Below are positions 42,859-54,420 of a DNA stretch of 64,000 nucleotides, in pieces (the stretch's first letter is position 1; every line of letters starts with the position of its first letter). Below the pieces are notes generated by a model that saw only the letters and a list, made by a program, of their open reading frames with translations, made no database searches and was not told where the DNA came from. The position numbers were made by a program, and so were the translations under genes. The stretch comes from Tipula vernalis (taxonomy: Eukaryota > Arthropoda > Insecta > Diptera > Tipulidae), in assembly GCA_958295665.1 (NCBI GenBank), contig OY282559.1:273308047-273372046 (forward strand), in the 5' to 3' direction.

Positions 42859-45515
42859 TTAACTCGTTCCTACGCATTGTAACTTGGAACGCTAATGGGC
42901 ACAACCAACGAGCCCAAGAACTGGAAATATTTCTCCATACAAACAACATAGATATTGCACTTATTTCAGAAACGCATTTCTCCAACAAAAGCTTTTTTAG
43001 AATAAAGGGATTTAATTCCTACTGGACAACCCATCCTAGTGAAAGAGCCAGAGGTGGTTCAGCTGTACTAATTAAAAATAATATCAAACATAATCAACAA
43101 GAGGATATTCGAGAAAGCTACATGCAAGCAACTGTTATCTCAATCCAATATAATGGCGCAGATCTAAATATTGCGGCAGCATACTGTCCTCCACGGCATA
43201 CACCAACGAAGTTACAATTTAATAACGTCTTTAATAAGCTCGGTCCAAGATTTATTATTGGAGGGGACTATAATATAAAACATACAGCTTTTGGTTCCAG
43301 GCTAATTTTTCCTGGGAAAGGAAATGCTTTGTTCAATGCCATTCATGAAAACAAATGTGAATATCTGTCTCCAAGGAGGCCAACGTATTGGCCAACGGAT
43401 GCAGGAAAAATACCAGATTTGCTTGATTTCTACATCATAAAAGGTATTTCATCCAATTACACTATAGTCGAAGGAATTAACGACTTAACATCTGATCACA
43501 TTCCTGTACTGTTGTCAGTAAGCGCTATATTCATCAAGAAAAAAAAGAAGCAAAACCTTACTAATAGATTCACGGATTGGGACCTCTTCAGAGAAAAACT
43601 GGAAGAGCTAGTTGAATTAAAAGTTAGTATTAAAAGTAATGAAGAATTGGAACAACAAACAAACAATTTCATTGAATACACTCGTATGGCCGCCAGTCTA
43701 GCTACTCCAGAATTAAAGGACAAAGCGGAGATTGAAGTCAAATACCCGGCTGAAATCAGGGAACAAATCAAGGAAAGGAGAAAGGCAAGGAGAATATGGC
43801 ATCTCACCAGAAATCCCGCTGACAAAACCACCTTCAATCGAATAAGTAACAAAGTCAATAGGCTAATCAAAAGCTTCAAACAGGATTGCTTCGACAACTA
43901 CTTAAGCGGGCTAGGTCCAGAAATGGATAAGGACTACTCGTTATGGAAAGCAACCAGAAAATTTAAACGACCTGTAGTTCGAGTACCACCTATAAGAAAT
44001 GCTCAAGGCAATTGGGTTCGACATGACAAAGAAAAAGCGGAACTCTTTGCTCAACACCTAGCAACAGTGTTTCAACCCCATGACATTCAATCCAACATTG
44101 ACGTAACACCTGTCTATCAACCAAATCAGGATCTTAAAAGGGTCACGCCAATGGAAATTGCTGAAGAAATCGACAAAAGTCTTAGTCAAAAAAAGGCACC
44201 AGGAATTGATGAAATATCACCGGGTCTATTCAAGGAACTTCCACGCAAAGCAATCATCATGATCACATACTTATTTAATGCCTGTATGAGATTGAAGTAT
44301 ATACCCAAATGCTTCAAAACGGCTCAAATAATTATGTTGAAGAAACCAGGTAAACCAGATGAAGAAGTAACATCATACAGACCAATTTCACTGCTTCCGA
44401 CCTTATCAAAGCTGTTTGAAAAACTACTACTAAAACGTCTAAAGCCAATGGTAAACGTTCCTGATTTTCAATTTGGATTCAGGAATAACCACTCCACAAT
44501 AGATCAAGTCCATCGAATAACTACGGTAATAGAGCAAGCGTTAGAAGAAAAGAAATATTGCCCCGCCGTATTTCTGGATGTATCTCAGGCCTTTGATAGG
44601 GTTTGGCACGAGGGATTGACATTCAAGATGAGCAAAATGCTACCACAAAACTATTGCCAGCTGCTTGAATCATACCTCTCTGATCGCCAATTCAGAGTCA
44701 TCCATGAAGAAACATGTTCTGACTTTTATCCAACTCTAGCGGGAGTTCCGCAGGGAAGCGTATTGGGACCCCTCCTCTACCTTATCTACACTGCGGACAT
44801 ACCTACAACAAATAAAACGTTCATCGGCACGTTCGCTGACGACACTGTAATTATGTCAGTAGACGAATCACAACCAAGGGCAGTGGAAAATCTTCAACGA
44901 GCAATGAACGACGTTACTAAATGGACAATTGACTGGAAAATAGTGCTTAATGAGCTCAAATCAACCCATGTGACATTTACGCTCCGACACAAAAATAACA
45001 GTCTACACATATACCTCAATGGGGTGCAAGTGCCGCAGGCTGAATCGGCTAAATACCTTGGTCTGCATTTAGATTCAAGGCTCAACTGGAAACATCATGT
45101 GAGACAAAAAGCTGAACAGATACGATTAAAACAACGTCAAATGTACTGGTTAATTGGGCATCATTCCAAAATGAACCTGTATTGCAAAAGACTAGTCTAC
45201 CAGACTATCTTCAAACCAATATGGATGTATGGTGCGCAGCTATGGGGTTGTACTCATAAATCCAATAGAGACATTATACAACGTAGCCAAAATAAATTTC
45301 TTCGAATGGTCACCAACGCTTACCGATTTGTGACTAACAGAGAAATACACAATGATCTAAAAATACAATTGATAGACGACGTCATCCGCGAATGTGCCAT
45401 TAAACATGAGAAGAGGCTTCTTAACCACACCAACGTTGAGGCCGTACAACTACTGGACAGTACTAACGAAATAAGGCGGCTCAAACGAATCAAACCACAT
45501 GAGCTAACCGTATGA
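42855..45515 (+). CDS. Jockey LINE ORF2: endonuclease and reverse transcriptase
   Basis: 886 residues, open throughout. Apurinic-type endonuclease in the first about 225 residues: VTWNANGHN, ISETHF, GGDYNIKHTAFGSR and the catalytic SDHIPVLL. RT core: IIMLKKPGKPD, SYRPISLLPTLSKLFEKLL, FGFRNNHSTIDQVHR, FLDVSQAFDRVWH, GVPQGSVLGPLLYLIYTAD and catalytic FADD near 660. A C-terminal segment has YGAQLWGC and SQNKFLRMV. No RNase H, as usual for Jockey. The start ATG overlaps the ORF1 stop as ATGA. It nicks the target and reverse-transcribes its RNA there. Looks catalytically complete. Confidence 0.93.
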   Translation: MINSFLRIVTWNANGHNQRAQELEIFLHTNNIDIALISETHFSNKSFFRIKGFNSYWTTHPSERARGGSAVLIKNNIKHNQQEDIRESYMQATVISIQYNGADLNIAAAYCPPRHTPTKLQFNNVFNKLGPRFIIGGDYNIKHTAFGSRLIFPGKGNALFNAIHENKCEYLSPRRPTYWPTDAGKIPDLLDFYIIKGISSNYTIVEGINDLTSDHIPVLLSVSAIFIKKKKKQNLTNRFTDWDLFREKLEELVELKVSIKSNEELEQQTNNFIEYTRMAASLATPELKDKAEIEVKYPAEIREQIKERRKARRIWHLTRNPADKTTFNRISNKVNRLIKSFKQDCFDNYLSGLGPEMDKDYSLWKATRKFKRPVVRVPPIRNAQGNWVRHDKEKAELFAQHLATVFQPHDIQSNIDVTPVYQPNQDLKRVTPMEIAEEIDKSLSQKKAPGIDEISPGLFKELPRKAIIMITYLFNACMRLKYIPKCFKTAQIIMLKKPGKPDEEVTSYRPISLLPTLSKLFEKLLLKRLKPMVNVPDFQFGFRNNHSTIDQVHRITTVIEQALEEKKYCPAVFLDVSQAFDRVWHEGLTFKMSKMLPQNYCQLLESYLSDRQFRVIHEETCSDFYPTLAGVPQGSVLGPLLYLIYTADIPTTNKTFIGTFADDTVIMSVDESQPRAVENLQRAMNDVTKWTIDWKIVLNELKSTHVTFTLRHKNNSLHIYLNGVQVPQAESAKYLGLHLDSRLNWKHHVRQKAEQIRLKQRQMYWLIGHHSKMNLYCKRLVYQTIFKPIWMYGAQLWGCTHKSNRDIIQRSQNKFLRMVTNAYRFVTNREIHNDLKIQLIDDVIRECAIKHEKRLLNHTNVEAVQLLDSTNEIRRLKRIKPHELTV

Positions 45516-45681
45516 TTATTATATCTTAAGGGAACTGGATACTGGTCCAGCAGACCCACACAAGTTTATGCTTATCTCATAAGTACTAATGTCAACCTTA
45601 CTAATGAATTAATAATGTTTAAGATTGTAGTAGCCATATCAATAAAGATGTTTTTAAAAAAAAAAAAAAAATTACTGTCGT

Positions 45682-46506
45682 AAAGATTTAAAAAAAAAAT
45701 ATTTACAGACGATGGGCGATAGCAAAACGGCTCTTTACAATTAAAAATAATTAAAAGAATGTATTAAGAATGAGATACAACCGCTCTCCATTACTGTGTT
45801 TAAATATATTTAAAATAATACAACAATTCAATTTTTAAGCTACATTTTTAAAGTGGGCAGTATAAATTTACCAAAATATAATGACCACAGAGCAAGAATT
45901 GATAAAGCACATAAAGAAATGCAAGCTGACCACAAATTGGCATCAGAAGGCCAAATTATAATGTTTAGAATGGATATTGAAGCTGTAAAATTATGCCCAC
46001 AATTCGACGCTAGCTCACAATATTACAAAATGAAACTGCAGACCCGTAATTTCACGATTTGCAACGTAGTGACGCATAACCTTAACAAAGTGTTCTCAAA
46101 TTGAGCAGAAATATTTAGAAAAAGGTCATACACAGAACCAATGCGATTCAGCCCATTTTCTAATTGAGAAAAAATTTAAACAGAATTTGTGGCATAAGCA
46201 AAAGAAGCTCGTAAAACCTCCCTCCACGTGATATCCATCATTTCAGCTTCGATTACTTTTACAACTGTGACGATTCCGACCTCAAAGAGTATACAAGTCG
46301 ATTTGGCCAGGTAATAATTTACCCACTTTTATTTAAAAACAAATAATTTTATCCGATTTTATTTGCAGGTGATCCGATTGTCAAGCTATTAAGGTATCTG
46401 AAATATACACCCAACGAAGAAATAAGTTATAAAATCAATTTTGATCATGAGTACAATTCGCTATCTCAACATCGTATTTCTACATTAACGGACCGCAAAC
46501 CAAATT
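45682..46506 (+). pseudogene. repeat-encoded insect protein, C-terminal part with intron
   Basis: Continues the protein of 40331-40925: KDLKKKYLQ, then LPKYNDHRARIDKAHKEM (from 45870), MDIEAVKLCPQF, YYKMKLQTRNFTICN, EKGHTQNQCDSAHFLIEKK. After an intron (46311-46368) comes GDPIVKLLRYLKYTPNEEI. The string 'EKGHTQ..CDS.H..IE' is the most diagnostic part of the family. Multiple stops and a frame change near 46090 show decay. Family function is unknown; a transposase-like DDE role has been my working assumption only. Confidence 0.6.
46311..46368 (+). other. probable spliceosomal intron
   Basis: 58 nt, GTAATAATTT...TATTTGCAG. The reading frames on both sides belong to the same protein family and join at Q|GDP. 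Size is typical of small fly introns. Confidence 0.6.
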
Positions 46507-47339
46507 AAATGTACTGGGAATGACTAACAGTTTCGCAAAGCAAATACAAGCCTCTATAGGATTTGAAAGGGATGTGACGTGGATATCTGTTAACTGGCTT
46601 TTTCGTAGTTTGGTTTCCCTGTGTCAATTTTTTTTTTTTTTTGGTAAATTGTTGGTCATACTCCACTACATTTCGTTAAAAATTCTCAAGGATTTCCAAC
46701 TGAATCAAATTGTTAAAGGTCGAAGATCAAAAATGGCAACGGCGAATGCGATTTTAATTGCTATTCAACACGTGACATTGGGAAAGCGGTCTTTAAGAAT
46801 GTAAATGTAAATGGTTGGTTTAGTTATCTGCAACAGTTGAGGGTTATTTTATAGACCTTAGGCTGCTTAAAGATACTCATATTGCTAATTTTCGCCTACT
46901 TTTATCATTTTTCAGTGTTGTAACTTAACTATTTTCAAGATAATTTCATCTCTAGATTGCAAAAAATTACCTGTAGATGATCTTTACAAGATCGAAACTA
47001 GTTGTAATTTTAAATAAATAAAAGTAAATAAATTCAAAAATAAAATTTTGGTTTTTTTATTTTTATGTAAGTGAAAACTGTTGGTGTTTTGTGATTATAC
47101 GAAATAATATTAATTCTAAAACTTAGTTGAATGAAAATATCGCATAAAACAAAATGTATTTATTGATAAGAGACACATATAACTTTCTTGAAAACTTTCT
47201 TGGGATGATTTTTGGGGCCAAGTTTATTTCGGTGATTATTTGTATTAGATAAATTGAGATGAATTGTTTAGATGAATTGTTTTTAGATAAATTGGTTATA
47301 GACAAATTGGTTTTAGGTAATCTGTTGCCTTAAAATTGC
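46507..47339. other. spacer with repeat copy and PLE-type tail
   Basis: 46690-46830 is a relative of 32620-33280 lacking the MITE (shared AATTGTTAAAGGTCGAAGAT and TAAATGGTTGGTTT). No gene. 47241-47320 repeats AGATAAATTG-like words. Confidence 0.45.
46971..47004 (+). ncRNA. hammerhead-like motif (PLE-tail type)
   Basis: CTGTAGA, then a strong stem GATCTT-TAC-AAGATC, then GAAACTAGTTG. The CUGANGA box is off by one base, which is expected to harm activity. ACTAGT parallels ACCGGT of PLE2 as a minimal helix III. AT-rich tail follows. Confidence 0.3.
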
Positions 47340-49840
47340 CGTCGCCTCCGGGCCCTTGATCACTAAGGGTCACGCTAAATAATGGCCAATTGGCCGGATT
47401 AAGGTGTAAAGCGACCTATGCTGATAATCTACTAGGCTGGGGCCCATCTAACAAAACTCGGTCGTTAACGGAGCTCTTTGTATACCAAGCGACCTTCAGT
47501 TATAACTAACCTTACCTTCACATAAGGATCTATCCGCAAGCGGCCCTTTCTTTCTCCGGTACTCGTACGAATCGTAATGGATCTAAAAAATAAAAAAAAT
47601 TAAGAACAACAGCACTCTCCAAAAGCAGGTAAAAACGAAGGAAAATATCTTTAACCAGACGGGTGGGGCTCTCTCTAGGCCTGCAAAGCTGGATGGGCCT
47701 AAATCACTAAATGCAGGAGTCAGAGAGGCGATATACCGGCCAAGAGGCGATATAGGATTCGTCGTTCGGCGTTTCAGATTCTTGATAAGTGGGTTATGAC
47801 CCTCGAGTGACAGCGCACTAAGGAATAAAGGGTGTAAGTAGCTTGGTCAAGGAGCACTGTGGGCTGCGGAAACTCGGAAAGAGACCATGTGGGTAAAAGA
47901 GACCGCTCCGTTAAACGGACGAGGTTAAAATGGTCCGCAGCAAGTTTGCCAAGCTGCTGACCGAGACGAAGTCGTGCTTCCCCAAGGAAACTAAGACAAA
48001 CGTATTAAGCGTTGTCTTGAGGTAGTAACCAACCGATAATTGGAAGATCTTGCAAGATGAGGAAGCAAACAGGGGAAGAATATTATATATTATGGTAATA
48101 TATAGGGAGTCCCAAGTCCTCCTTGAAAAAGCAAAGGGAGTGGCGGACGGTTGACAGACGATTGACTTTGATTTCGGGTCAATCACTCTCAACGTGTACA
48201 AGAAGGAGTGGGCGGAAGCGCGCAGAGGAGGCCAATCGGGGAACGGTGGCAAACCGTGTGGGAGAGGCTGACTATAGCGTGACTAGTAAATCAAGTGATG
48301 CCGGGCTGGGGCTGGTTCATTGGGAAGAGGAGGAGAGGGACATAGTAAAGGTCTAATGTTTATGCTTAGGATAAATTAATTAACCTTCACCACTCTAAGG
48401 CTGCTTCGGCAGCTTTACTCTTCAGGATGACAAGTTTGGGTGAGGATGTCGAAATAAGAACGTGGAATGCGTATGCTCTAGTAAGTCTGGAAAGACCAGA
48501 TCTTGTATTCTTGAGAAAAATAATTTAAATCTTTTCCCATTTTCCCAATACAGCAATGGTAGCACAACTGCAGCCAGCTTGCAAGTAGGCACTTGCAGAT
48601 CTTGCTTGTTTCAGCCTACATAGGCATGGAAAAGAAGGTTCCTCCGGATAACCTGGAAGAGCCGATCCTCGATGCGGAACAAATGAAGGTCGGTATGGTA
48701 CTGGGAGTTGATGTTAATGTTCAACACACTATCTGTCTTAGCACCGACAACAACGAAAGAACTGAACCACGTTTTGATTATTTAATGAGTTTTAACCTTT
48801 TAGTGTATAATATGGGGCGGCAATCCATATTTTTTCAGACGTGAACCTTGCCTCAAATAATATTTTTCATATAGATAAAAAAATGGAACCTCGATATTCA
48901 CCCTGCTACCCGGCAAGCCTTCAGCAACCCTAGAAGGACCAACTGGAGCAAATATGGGGATCAAGTAGAGGGATTTTTGATGTCGAGGGACAGGAGATCT
49001 CCAACGACTGTAGAAGAACTGGAAGACTTAGTGGACAGCGTCACTAGCGCATGCAATCAGTTCAATAGTGCTGCTTGCACTTGGGACTCCTATGAGAAGG
49101 TACTATGGAAATAAGACAAAATTAAAAAAGGCACAAAAGGGGTCCCGGAGACTCTTCTATGGTAAAACGGAAGAGATCTCTGAAACCACTCGCCTTAGGA
49201 TTTTTTTACCAAAAGCACAGCAAGTCCCAGTTATTTGGTTAAACCGGACGGGTCGTGGGGAGCTTTTAGTGGAGAGTTTTTCGAGCTTCTCTTCAAGACC
49301 CACTACACAGAGAGCTTTGACGACCTGATGGTGCATAGCAATAATCAGGAATTACTTTCAGTGCGCACGGAAGATATCGTAAGCAGGAAACGGATCCGGT
49401 GGTTAATGGCCACCAAGTTTTAAACCATATAAAACGGTTGGTCCGGATCATACTATACCAGCGGAACTTCAAAACAACTCAGTAATTATTCCTCCTTATC
49501 TGGAAGCTATTTTCGAAAGCGGTGAAAACCACACTTATCAATCCTAAGGACCTAAGAAAAACCACGATATAATCCTTTCTTTTAAAAACCTTGGAAAGGC
49601 TGTTAGATTTAATCATTAGAGGGAAAATAGGACGCAGTAAGTGGGCACCGTCTCAGCATGTATATATTTGGGGTAGATCAGCGGACACAGCTTTGCACGC
49701 CATGATGCGAACGATTGAAAAATCAATTAAATCGAAGGAGTTCTGTTTGGTGGTCTTCTTGGGTATATAGTACGCCTTTCATAATGTGAAATCAGAGGCA
49801 ATGGGTATTAATTTTTGGAAGTGAACTTCCCTATGAGCAG
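47340..49840 (+). pseudogene. R1/LOA-like LINE remnant, endonuclease and RT
   Basis: GC-richer than its surroundings. 47340-48460 is likely 5' UTR/ORF1 residue. Endonuclease frame 48593-48841: VSAYIGMEKKVPPDNLEEP, GVDVNVQHTICLSTDNNERT, NLLVYNMG. Around 49050-49320 a linker (TEEISETTRLR, VKPDGSWGAF). RT residue 49435-49800: VGPDHTIPAELQNN, FKTLERLLDLIIRGK, SQHVYIWGRSADTALHAM, CLVVFLGI with the following AFHNV, the first catalytic block. It ends where hAT sequence begins near 49840. Many stops. The block SFMLKTLERL...AYxxGxSxxxALH is typical of R1/LOA-type insect LINEs. Confidence 0.75.
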
Positions 49841-49844
49841 GTTA

Positions 49845-50519
49845 GCAGGGATTCTCGATCCCCGCTTCAAAAATATTAATTTTACAGATACCTTAGCTGG
49901 TGTCCATGCTTTTTCATCTATCAGAAAAATAATGGACGCCTCTGATATCACGTAGAGAAAACAGCCCTCTACCTCATACGATTTCTGGAGCCATCACAAA
50001 TTAGCTCACGGCCGTCGTAAAAGTCGTTTTGGCAAAGACCGAGACAAAGATGAGCTAAGTTTAGGTATATGTGACGAATTAAATGGGAAGAAACGAAAAA
50101 CGTTTTCCCTCACTTGTACCGCCTTGCCAAGAAGTACCTGATAATACCCGGTATACCATCAGAAAGATTGTTTTCTAAAGCTGGAGTGATTTTAGCACAA
50201 ACCTGAAATAGACTTATGGGTGACAGTGTGGACAAACTGCTCTTTCGAAAATAAAATTACTAATTATTATTTGTCTTGTCTTTCTGTTGAGTAATAAATA
50301 AATATAATCTATAAAAATATATAAACTTTGCAATATCCCTCAATATTAAAAAACTTACATTAGAAATCGGCTATGCAAACCGAAAGTGTTTTTAAATTGT
50401 ACTCGATACTTAAGAGTATCAATACTTTTATTACGATACAAATATTGGCATCGATACTTTTATTATGATACTAGGAATGCGTAAAGTATCGATACTTTCG
50501 TTTCGATACCACATCCCTA
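49845..50519 (+). pseudogene. hAT transposase C-terminus and 3' end
   Basis: Frames give LAGILDPRFKNINFTDTLAG (49850-49910), then LYRLAKKYLIIPGIPSERLFSKAGVIL and NRLMGDSVDKLLF (50120-50250), the hAT dimerisation region with its SERxFSxAG box. The element ends near 50519 in ACCACATCCCTA, complement of a TAGGGATGTGG terminus typical of hAT. A stop and a frame change break it, and the 5' part is missing. Confidence 0.75.
50400..50515. repeat. subterminal palindromic repeats of the hAT end
   Basis: Repeated GTATC/GATAC words: TCGATACTTAAGAGTATC, GGCATCGATACTTTTATTA, AGTATCGATACTTTCG, TTTCGATACC. Clustered short palindromes next to a hAT terminus are plausible transposase-binding sites. Confidence 0.6.
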
Positions 50520-52338
50520 CGTTATACTATATTTTTCATAAAAGGGTAAATTAATTTTTTTTTCTTTTTTATAACTTTAAATCAATAAGCGGTACGCGGG
50601 TGGATTAAGTTTAAATACATACAAATTAAATAAAAAATAATTCATCACAAATATCGACAAATCGAAATTTACATTTTTCCTCCCCCCCCCCCTCTCCTCC
50701 CGCCCAAATAATATGAATATGAAAACCTAATCCTACATCAAAACAATAAATTGGTCTCAGCTAAGGCAAAATTCATTATCTGGTATAGGAAATTGTTGTG
50801 AACCCTATATTGTACATCAAGCAGAATAACATAAAATTGATTGATTTAAAGTAAATACAAAATGACAAAAAAAAAATTAAAATAGACAATAAATAAATAA
50901 TTGAACAAATGGTAAAACTGTTTTAGAAACAGCGAATAATGCAAATGAAATAACTAACTAAATCATGAATCTGTGGAACGATTTCATTAAACAAAAAAAA
51001 AAAAAAAAATTGAAAAAGTTCCGCTTCTGGTGCTTGTTGCACTAAAACATAGAAAACAAATAAATACTTATCCAACAACAATAACCAAATAAATCAAAAT
51101 CCCCAGAGATAAGTATATTTGGAGTGGAGCGGGGACGACGGCAAACGCGAAATAATAAACTATAAAACGGATGTTATTTATAATTAATTTTTTTTTTTTT
51201 TTTGCCATTTATTCCAGGATGCCGTTTGTTACGCTAGTATAGGTTTCTAGGGAATGGTGATGAATCCACGATGATGATAAATATTTGTTGTTGTTTTTAT
51301 ATTTTATTAACGTTTACTATTCATGAAAATTAAATTTTAAATTTTTTAATTTTTTTTTTTATTTTCCATTTCCTTAAAAGCTATTCAATATACGGTATGA
51401 GATATTCCTTTTCCAAGTGTATTTAGACGATTAATAGAATGAATAAAAAAATTTAATGAATACCTAGTTTTAAACAAAAGGATGCAACATTTTTTTTTAT
51501 GCTAAATCAGTTTTTCCTTTTCGTATGTCACCTTTGTTTTTAGTTTATAAGCAAGAATGGATTGAATTAAAGATAGATAATAGAAATGTAGTCTGGTCTG
51601 TGTGTTTATCGTTTGAATATAAAAGGACGTTGAATTATTAAATGCAATATTAGTTTATTCAAACATCCTTTTCATTGTGAAGATACAATTTTATAATTTA
51701 ATTTTAAACGGTGATATAATGGTAATTTAAAGGTTTTAGCGTTTCAGGTAATTTTAAATTTATATTTATGTTGTTGTTCTTTCTTAATGGTCTTTGTTTT
51801 CATTACGAATGGTTATGAAAGTGTCGATCTCAATGTCGATGTACAATTTTATCAATATTATCTGTACCTATACAGTGAAATTGTTTCGTCCAAGTTTGTG
51901 TTGCGACAAATTATTCTTAACTGTAGTTGATGAAAGCTAGAGAACTTACCATGGGTCGGGGAACTCTAACTTCAAAACATAGTAAAGCTGAAATTGCTCA
52001 AAATACAGTCTGTTTTATTTTGCAAGTACAGTTGATTTTATACAAAAATTAGTGCTTAGGATAAGAAATAACTGGCTCGTGGTACTGAAATATATTTTTT
52101 ATTATTGGGTTTTATAAATGTATAACCTTGCATAAATTATTAAGTAATTCATATGTTCTTTTTTTTTATTAGGCTTGGCTCCTACTTAAAAAAAGAGCCA
52201 TATTGCCAAAAACCCAAATTTATAATTTTCTGTTTACATATTTTAATTCAAAATTCAATTTAACTAATATTTTCCTTACTCTTAAAAAGAACCGTATTAC
52301 TCCCTACATATATTCTGTTGGCTAGTATTTTTATCGTA
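50520..52338. other. AT-rich DNA, no supported gene
   Basis: Long A/T runs and a C-rich tract at 50684-50704. No coding or RNA gene recognised. Confidence 0.5.
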
Positions 52339-54420
52339 TCAAATTGTTATCACACTCACCCTAATAAATTCGTACATTTCCATATAAACCAAAAAGCCAA
52401 CCTCATTCATTAAATCACTTAGATTCCTTGCATTCCGTAGGATGTTGAACTTAGATCTACAGTGGCTATATCTGGGACAAGCCAATATTAACTCACAATC
52501 TTTGTCCTCACTCAAATGACGTTTCCATAAGCATTCCTTCCAGTTTCCATGGTTCAGCCTAATTCCCTCAACCGTTCCCAATATTCGCGTATCTCCTTTG
52601 AGCTCCTTAAAGAACAAAATTCTCAAAGGAGTACTACGGAGCACTCTGTACTTCATTCCTTTCGTTTGACTTTTCTCATTAAATTCACTCTCCCATTTTC
52701 TACACAGATTCATCTGAGGCATTCGAAGTACATCTCTTGCATTCTTCCTTCCGTACTCCTGAACCATGTCATTCAATGTACCCTTTTTAGCTAACATATC
52801 GGCTCTTTCATTCCCTTCGATCTGTCTATGTGATGGGATCCATTGTATGGTCACATCACGTTGACAGTCCCGAACGCGTGTTTATGAGGGTTGTGTTAAT
52901 CGCCCCCACTACCACTCTTGCACAAGCATTTTCTACTTTCATTAAATGGCTAAAAGCCATTTTCGAACCATTCCCATACACACTAATACTATATCCAATT
53001 TTGGAGGATATAAGTTTTCGTTAACATATCAGTCAAAATCGAATGAGCGCCCCACTTATGTTTGCTTACCCGTTTAACCACATTTAAACGTTCCTTGCAG
53101 TTATCTGCCAAAATTTTCATATGTTTCCCAAAATTCATACGCCTATCAATCCAAATACCCAAATACTTGTACACAATTACTTGTTCAATTCTGTGACTAT
53201 CAACACTTACAATAACATTTGCAACCTTTGATCTGAAACTCATATAAGCACACTTATTAGGATTCACTCTCAGATTCAACATTTTAAGTTTTTGTATTAA
53301 ATCATCTACCCCCTTTTGCGCTCTTTGAGCCTACACATCAATACTTCTCCCTTTTCCAATTACTACAAAATCGTCTGCGAATTGCAGAACGATTTGATTG
53401 TCTGCATTGATGTGGTGTATCTCGCTGGTATATAGGTTGAACAGAGCTGGAGATATTTTACTTCCTTGCGGAAGTCCAACATTTGCAACTCCCTCCAACC
53501 TAAAACCACTTCCATTCAGAACCATTTTTCTCCCAGTCATAAAATCTTTTATCCACTTTCCGTGAAATTTCAAAATTCGAGAGAATTTGTTGTAATTTCC
53601 ACGGAACCATATAATCATAAGCTTTTTCAATGTCTAAAAATACCGCAACAGCTTTCATATTATCCTTTCTTACTTCCCAAACAAACTTTTCCACACACTC
53701 GATTGCAGAGTGGTTCTTTCGAAATCCAAATGTTGTCGATGGGAACAAATTATTTTCATTCACAAAATATTCCATTCGTTCTTTCATCATTTCGTTTAAA
53801 ATGTTTATAAAAACATTTAACATACATATGCCTCGATAATTGGTTGCCACATTTGGATCTCTATCTCGTTTAGGGATGGGAACCACCCTGCTCTCTTTCC
53901 ATTTGTCCGGTATTTTTGAACCCATCCACACTTTGTTGAGTATCTCAAGCAAATTATGTTTTGCTGATTCACTCAACAACCGAATCATACCGGTTCATCC
54001 CTGGAGTGGTAGATTTTGACCTATCTAACTCATTCTGCTAACTTCATTTATTGCATTCAAATCATTGCTTACATTCAATACCATTGTTATAAATTCTTCA
54101 CCATTTTCTTTGTTCTCACATACCACAATGCTCAGATTAAAATGTTTACCATTCACCCTATTAAATAAACTCCATACATCCTTAGTTGTGGTTCTATGTG
54201 TCATTTGGGGCAGATATTCCCGCCAACTTTTCCTTTTTGGTCTGCGAATGGCCTTTTTCAATTTTCCATTCATTTTACCATACATACGAGTACATAATCT
54301 TATTCTCACTACTCCTATTCCTATTAAATTCACTTATAAGGCTATTCCCTTCCTTCCATACCAGAATTGAACTTCATTGTTCCACCAACTATTAACATTA
54401 AACTCTTTGCATAAAATTCA
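52339..54420 (-). pseudogene. I-clade LINE: reverse transcriptase and RNase H, broken
   Basis: Minus-strand order: linker KLKKAIRRPKRKSWREYLPQ (54240), RT start KIPDKWKESRVVPIPKRDRD and NYRGICMLNVF (53900-53800), FGFRKNHSAIECV, AVFLDIEKAYDY, then after a shift VGLPQGSKISPALFNLY and catalytic FADD (about 53380). KYLGIWIDRRMNFGKHM follows. After more shifts an RNase H end (WIPSHRQIEGNERADMLAK at 52850-52790) is present. RT followed by RNase H and the short-linker layout point to the I group. Four or more frame breaks. The 5' continuation is at 55045-55330. Confidence 0.87.

Larger units (their letters stand above)
40926..45670 (+). mobile_element. full-length Jockey-clade LINE
   Basis: 4,745 bp flanked by ATTACTGTCGT (40915-40925 and 45671-45681). 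It starts GGGTGCTGGGTGGGATTC and ends in about 18 A. It carries ORF1 (41142-42858, two lesions) and an intact ORF2 (42855-45515). The presence of both ORFs and a 5' untranslated region suggests it is not 5'-truncated. Confidence 0.95.

Noticed and set aside
48123..48356. Arg/Glu-rich frame near 48.2 kb as a separate gene
   Set aside because: Lies within the R1/LOA-like LINE remnant and is better explained as decayed ORF1 or leader.
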